Shown: positions 60,980 through 64,000 of the stretch, one piece after another
Position numbering within the stretch: position 1 is the stretch's first letter
Layout: each line of letters begins with the position of its first letter
Assembly (NCBI GenBank): GCA_009777635.1
Contig: WRLK01000001.1
Span: 1-64,000, forward strand
DNA length: 64,000 bases
Direction: 5' to 3'
Source of the DNA: Oscillospiraceae bacterium
Lineage (GTDB): Bacteria > Bacillota > Clostridia > Oscillospirales > Ruminococcaceae
Notes under the pieces: model-generated
Seen by the model: only the letters and a program-made list of their open reading frames with translations
Database searches by the model: none
Told to the model about the DNA's origin: nothing
Program-made: the position numbers and the translations under genes

Positions 60980-61869
60980 CAATGCTCCACCTCGCGGCTT
61001 CTTGTAAGCCTAAGCTGTGCAATGGCCAGTATCGCAATGACAAAGAAGAACAGAACGGCTATAGCGGTAGCGTAGCCCATTTTGTTGTATTCAAAACCAA
61101 TTTTATAGATTGCAGTGCCAATCGTCTGCGTTGCGTTGCCGGGTCCGCCCTTCGTGAGGATAAATGGCAAATCAAAGAGCTTGAGACCACCTGTCAGGCT
61201 CATAAAGGTCACTATGGTGATAGACGGCATTAACAGCGGGAGCGTGATTTTGAAAAACTTGTCAAACGCCCCTGCTCCGTCTATTGTGGCGGCTTCGTAA
61301 TATTCCGTGGGTATCGTTTGTAACCCTGCAAGGTATATGATGGCGCCGTATCCGCACCATTGCCAGATGTTAAGCGCCATGAGCATGGGCATTGCCAGAT
61401 TCATTTTTCCGAAATAATCAAGCGCCAGAAAATCAAGCCCGATAGTCTTCAAAAATGTATTAAGCACACCGTCATATTGCAGGATGCTTCCAAAAATAGC
61501 AGAAACAATAACAGGGCTTAAAAGACATGGAATATAAAATGCGGTGCGAAGATAGTTTTTTGTCCGCAGCCCCGAATCAAGCACAAGTGCAAGCAAAAGG
61601 TTTACAGCGTTGCCAATCAAGGTTGTAAAAAGCGCAAATGAAAATGTATTCCATATGCTCGCCCTCACAAGGCTGTCGTTCATCGCGTTTCTAAAGTTTT
61701 CTAACCCGACAAAATTAAAGTCAAGGCTTCGACCGGTAAAATCCGTCACCGAGTAAAAAAAGCTGAAAATCAGCGGATAATAGGTTATCGTCAGAAATAT
61801 CGTCAGCGCAGGTAATATCAGAAGAAGACCGAGCAGTCTTTCTTTTTGTCTGAAAGCGCCTCTATTCAT
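60979..61869 (-). CDS. carbohydrate ABC permease, MalF type
   Basis: This permease of about 296 residues starts at ATG 61869 behind GGGGAGGGG; the TTG three bases earlier is less likely. It has six helices and an EAA loop (YYEAATIDGAGAFDKFFKITLPLL). A MITE-like element lies in the 238-bp gap between it and the binding-protein gene. Confidence 0.88.
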   Translation of the reverse strand: MNRGAFRQKERLLGLLLILPALTIFLTITYYPLIFSFFYSVTDFTGRSLDFNFVGLENFRNAMNDSLVRASIWNTFSFALFTTLIGNAVNLLLALVLDSGLRTKNYLRTAFYIPCLLSPVIVSAIFGSILQYDGVLNTFLKTIGLDFLALDYFGKMNLAMPMLMALNIWQWCGYGAIIYLAGLQTIPTEYYEAATIDGAGAFDKFFKITLPLLMPSITIVTFMSLTGGLKLFDLPFILTKGGPGNATQTIGTAIYKIGFEYNKMGYATAIAVLFFFVIAILAIAQLRLTRSREVEH

Positions 61870-61897
61870 CAAAACCCCTCCCCTCCCATTATAAAAA

Positions 61898-62061
61898 TAG
61901 ACTTCTTGCGTAACCTATCGTGGATGAATAGCCGTGGAATTTTTTCATCTGTGCGTGCCGATGGGTTTCGCCGATACCTTGTGTCTTGACGGGTTCCAGC
62001 AGTGCGCACAGGCGGAAAAAGGTCATGGCTAGACGCCGCGAGAGGTTTCGCAAGAGGTCTA
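61898..62061. mobile_element. MITE-like element with 19-bp terminal inverted repeats
   Basis: The 164-bp element is bounded by TAGACTTCTTGCGTAACCT on the left and the complement of TAGACCTCTTGCGAAACCT on the right (two mismatches). The interior continues as an imperfect inverted repeat (TTTTTTCATCTGTGCG against TTTTTCCGCCTGTGCG). TA at each end is compatible with a TA target duplication. There is no coding capacity. It is probably mobilised by a transposase elsewhere. Confidence 0.7.
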
Positions 62062-62097
62062 ATGATGAATCAGCCCCGGCAGGAGCCGATTCATCAT
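62062..62097 (-). other. stem-loop after the binding-protein gene
   Basis: A perfect 9-bp stem (ATGATGAAT / ATTCATCAT) with an inner GGCT/AGCC-type pairing lies 10 bp after the stop. The U-tract expected behind it is missing. TATTTTTATAAT occurs instead on the far side of the MITE. Confidence 0.65.
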
Positions 62098-62107
62098 AGT
62101 GTGAGAA

Positions 62108-63439
62108 TTATTCAGGAAGAATGACAGACGCTTTGTCCTGGTCAAAGGTTCTGTCCATACTCTCGATAATGGCGTTGATATTCGTATCTCCCGCAAGGAT
62201 TGCCTGCACGCCCTTAGTGGCCTCGTCGTATGTGGAGTTCGGCATAAAGTTCTGGAAGAACCCGACCACCTGGCTCGTGGCGAGGCGTTCGGCAAACTCA
62301 ACGCTTGCGTCTGCGCTTATATCCGGGGTTACGTCTGTTAAGGTTGGCATACTATGCGCAGCTTCAAGATACATTTTTGCTTGAGCAGGCTCGGCATAAA
62401 ACTCAACGAGCTTGCGGGCAACGTCAGCGTGTGCGGATGTAGGCGAAAAACCGATTGCCTTGTCGACAAATGCGGTAATTGTGTATTTGCCGTCGTCATT
62501 TGGCAATGGGAAGTACCCGAAATTTCCATCGGGGTTGATTTCCTGCAGCTGGCCCACGGTCCAGCTCCCGTTCAATAACATGGCGGCGCTGCCGTTCGCA
62601 ACGCTTTCAACCGATTGGTCGTGCGTTATTCCAAGTGAGCCTCTGGCGATATAATCGTTTTGGGCAAGCTCCATAATTCTTGTAAACATAGCGGGATATT
62701 CCGTCTGGGCATAGGTGATGTCGCCGTTTATGCGTTTCATTTCGTAATCCGGGTCGGCCGTGATAACGAATGTCGCGACAAAATTTGCGATAAAATGCTG
62801 AATCGGCCACACATCTATTCCGCCGAGGGCGATGGGGTCAATCCCCGCAGATTTCAGTTTTTCACAAGTCTCCAAAAATTCAGCGTATGTTGCCGGAACA
62901 GAAGCCCCTGCTTGTGCAAAGGCGTCTTTGTTGTAGAAAACACCGTTGCCGCTGGCGTTCATCGGAAAACCGAAAACGTCGCCCCTGTAAGAAACAGAAT
63001 CGTCAAAGCCGGGTATGAGCCTCGAGACAAAGGCTGAATCTGTAACTTTGCCCCAGAAATTATCGGCGATCATTTTATTTGCCGAGCTGCCGAAATACAT
63101 GAACACGTCAGGGGATTCCCCCGCTAATACACGGGTGTTGAGCACAGTCTCGTACTGGTCTCCGGGGATGATGTCGACGGAGATGGTAACGCCGGGGTTC
63201 TCTGCAATAAATTTGTTGTTTATTTCAGCACATACTTCCTGAATGTCAGGGTCCCAGGTTAAAAGGCTCAATTCCACCGCGGCTGCCTCAGTCTGCGGCG
63301 CGGATTCTGCCGCGGGGGCAGATTCAGCAGCGGCGGCAGGTTCGCTTGGAGCCGGCGCCGGCGATCCGCCCGACGAACATGCAGGCAAGAAAAGCACGGC
63401 GGTAAGCGCAATAACCAATACTATAGCTAATTTTTTCAT
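62108..63439 (-). CDS. carbohydrate ABC substrate-binding lipoprotein
   Basis: The product is about 443 residues from ATG 63439, which has AAGGGAG 7-8 bp upstream. Its lipobox is FLPACS (Cys about 21), followed by a Ser/Pro/Ala/Glu linker. The SBP_bac_1 domain follows (VELSLLTWDPDIQEVCAEINNKF; SPDVFMYFGSSANKM; AAMLLNGSWTVGQL). The ligand is unknown. It is divergent from a kinase gene cut by the window edge. Confidence 0.88.
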   Translation of the reverse strand: MKKLAIVLVIALTAVLFLPACSSGGSPAPAPSEPAAAAESAPAAESAPQTEAAAVELSLLTWDPDIQEVCAEINNKFIAENPGVTISVDIIPGDQYETVLNTRVLAGESPDVFMYFGSSANKMIADNFWGKVTDSAFVSRLIPGFDDSVSYRGDVFGFPMNASGNGVFYNKDAFAQAGASVPATYAEFLETCEKLKSAGIDPIALGGIDVWPIQHFIANFVATFVITADPDYEMKRINGDITYAQTEYPAMFTRIMELAQNDYIARGSLGITHDQSVESVANGSAAMLLNGSWTVGQLQEINPDGNFGYFPLPNDDGKYTITAFVDKAIGFSPTSAHADVARKLVEFYAEPAQAKMYLEAAHSMPTLTDVTPDISADASVEFAERLATSQVVGFFQNFMPNSTYDEATKGVQAILAGDTNINAIIESMDRTFDQDKASVILPE

Positions 63440-63512
63440 GGTATACTCCCTTCGATAATACATGGATTTGATATGACAATAACAGATTTACCCGCGGCAC
63501 ACAACGCCAATT

Positions 63513-63652
63513 ATTTAAGAAAAGGTGCATTATTTTTGCAAGTTAACAAAAAACATAATAATAGTCATAAGAACGTGTTTATTTTATGATATAATGTGAA
63601 AAACATTGTTTATTGCTCCGGCGCCTAAATATCGCAACAAAGTGCCGGAGTC
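63513..63652. promoter_or_regulatory. divergent promoters and kinase leader hairpin
   Basis: Leftward: TTGCAA (minus, 63541-63536), 17 bp, TTAAAT (minus, 63518-63513). Rightward: TATAAT (63590-63595) with a poor -35. The kinase leader holds a 7-bp stem, CTCCGGC / GCCGGAG (about 63617-63652), before its weak ribosome site. Confidence 0.55.
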
Positions 63653-63671
63653 ATATTTTGCAGGTATTGCT

Positions 63672-64000
63672 ATGAAAAAAATGCAAAGCATACAAAAATC
63701 AAGGTTCTTCATTTTGACGGTTGGGGTTACGGTCTGCGCCTTGCTGCTGTATTTTTTCGGCTTGCTCTCATTCGTGATATACGCCAATATGCTGGAGCGC
63801 AAATCTCTTGCGTACATGGAGCGGCTAAGCGGTCAAATACTTGTGAGCATGGACCGGAATATCTACGATTTAGTGCAGCATACATTCGTCACGAATTATG
63901 ACGACGTGCTCAACTCCCATATAAAAAGAACGATTCAGAATCATACGATGTATGATACCATCTTCTCGGAATTTGTAAAAAAAATAAACCTGTATTTTTA
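63672..64000 (+). CDS. sensor histidine kinase, N-terminal part only
   Basis: The frame is open from ATG 63672 to the right edge (109 codons). It has a charged n-region, one membrane helix (about 13-36; FFILTVGVTVCALLLYFFGLLSF) and the start of an extracytoplasmic sensor region. By position (divergent from a sugar ABC operon) and layout it matches the two YesM-type kinases in this window; the kinase domains lie outside. A weak GCAGG precedes the ATG. Confidence 0.65.
   Translation, partial: MKKMQSIQKSRFFILTVGVTVCALLLYFFGLLSFVIYANMLERKSLAYMERLSGQILVSMDRNIYDLVQHTFVTNYDDVLNSHIKRTIQNHTMYDTIFSEFVKKINLYF

Overview
This 64 kb window looks like a chromosome segment of an anaerobic, saccharolytic Bacillota (class Clostridia). 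The evidence is the strong AGGAGG-type ribosome sites, sigma-A-like promoters, YesM/YesN-type two-component pairs, lipoprotein solute-binding proteins with Gly/Ala/Pro-rich linkers, mixed GC content, and a partner-switching (STAS / RsbW / SpoIIE) module. The genus cannot be named from sequence alone. No rRNA, tRNA, CRISPR array, phage or intact transposase was seen.

Layout. 1-851: 5' part of a secreted repeat protein running off the left edge. 852-1236: an inverted-repeat element and a terminator. 1.2-8.6 kb: a GntR/FadR-type regulator followed by a cyclase-family protein, an amidohydrolase and a complete branched-chain-amino-acid-type ABC transporter (livKHMGF), with a FadR-like operator before the cyclase. 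8.9-15.8 kb: an alpha-glucan locus with a membrane-anchored three-CBM26 protein, a maltodextrin ABC importer without ATPase, a cytoplasmic GH13 and a LacI regulator. 15.9-25.7 kb: a host-glycan-type locus (ABC importer and GH112 phosphorylase, with divergent histidine kinase, AraC response regulator and GH29 fucosidase). 25.7-29.0 kb: a sensor-MFS fusion and a secreted binding protein. 29.2-49.9 kb: an envelope/stress/signalling region. 50.0-64.0 kb: two further sugar ABC loci, each with a URO-D-family protein and its own kinase system; the last kinase is cut by the right edge.

The most unusual part is 31.3-38.4 kb. Two STAS proteins, a conserved 188-residue protein, an RsbW-like ATPase and a Cache-HAMP-PP2C phosphatase sit in one tightly coupled operon with an amino-acid ABC transporter. 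The transporter's substrate-binding/permease polypeptide has a lobe2 / full SBP / lobe1 order. Its ATPase carries a C-terminal domain that reads as a degenerate RsbW-like fold. This suggests a partner switch acting on, or reading from, a transporter. A 20-bp near-palindrome (ACTATACC-N4-AGGTATT type) sits 40 bp before the GCTA.. start of the -10 region at three promoters (acetyltransferase, the partner-switch operon, a D-Ala-D-Ala-dipeptidase-like gene). A looser copy precedes a Cys-rich surface protein. A large MalT-like LuxR regulator lies between two of these sites and is the natural candidate to bind them.

The four sugar ABC importers all lack an ATPase gene, so a shared MsmK/UgpC-type ATPase elsewhere is expected. 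Several binding-protein/permease junctions carry stem-loops that probably set the protein ratio. In one of them a MITE-like element appears to have separated the stem from its U-tract.
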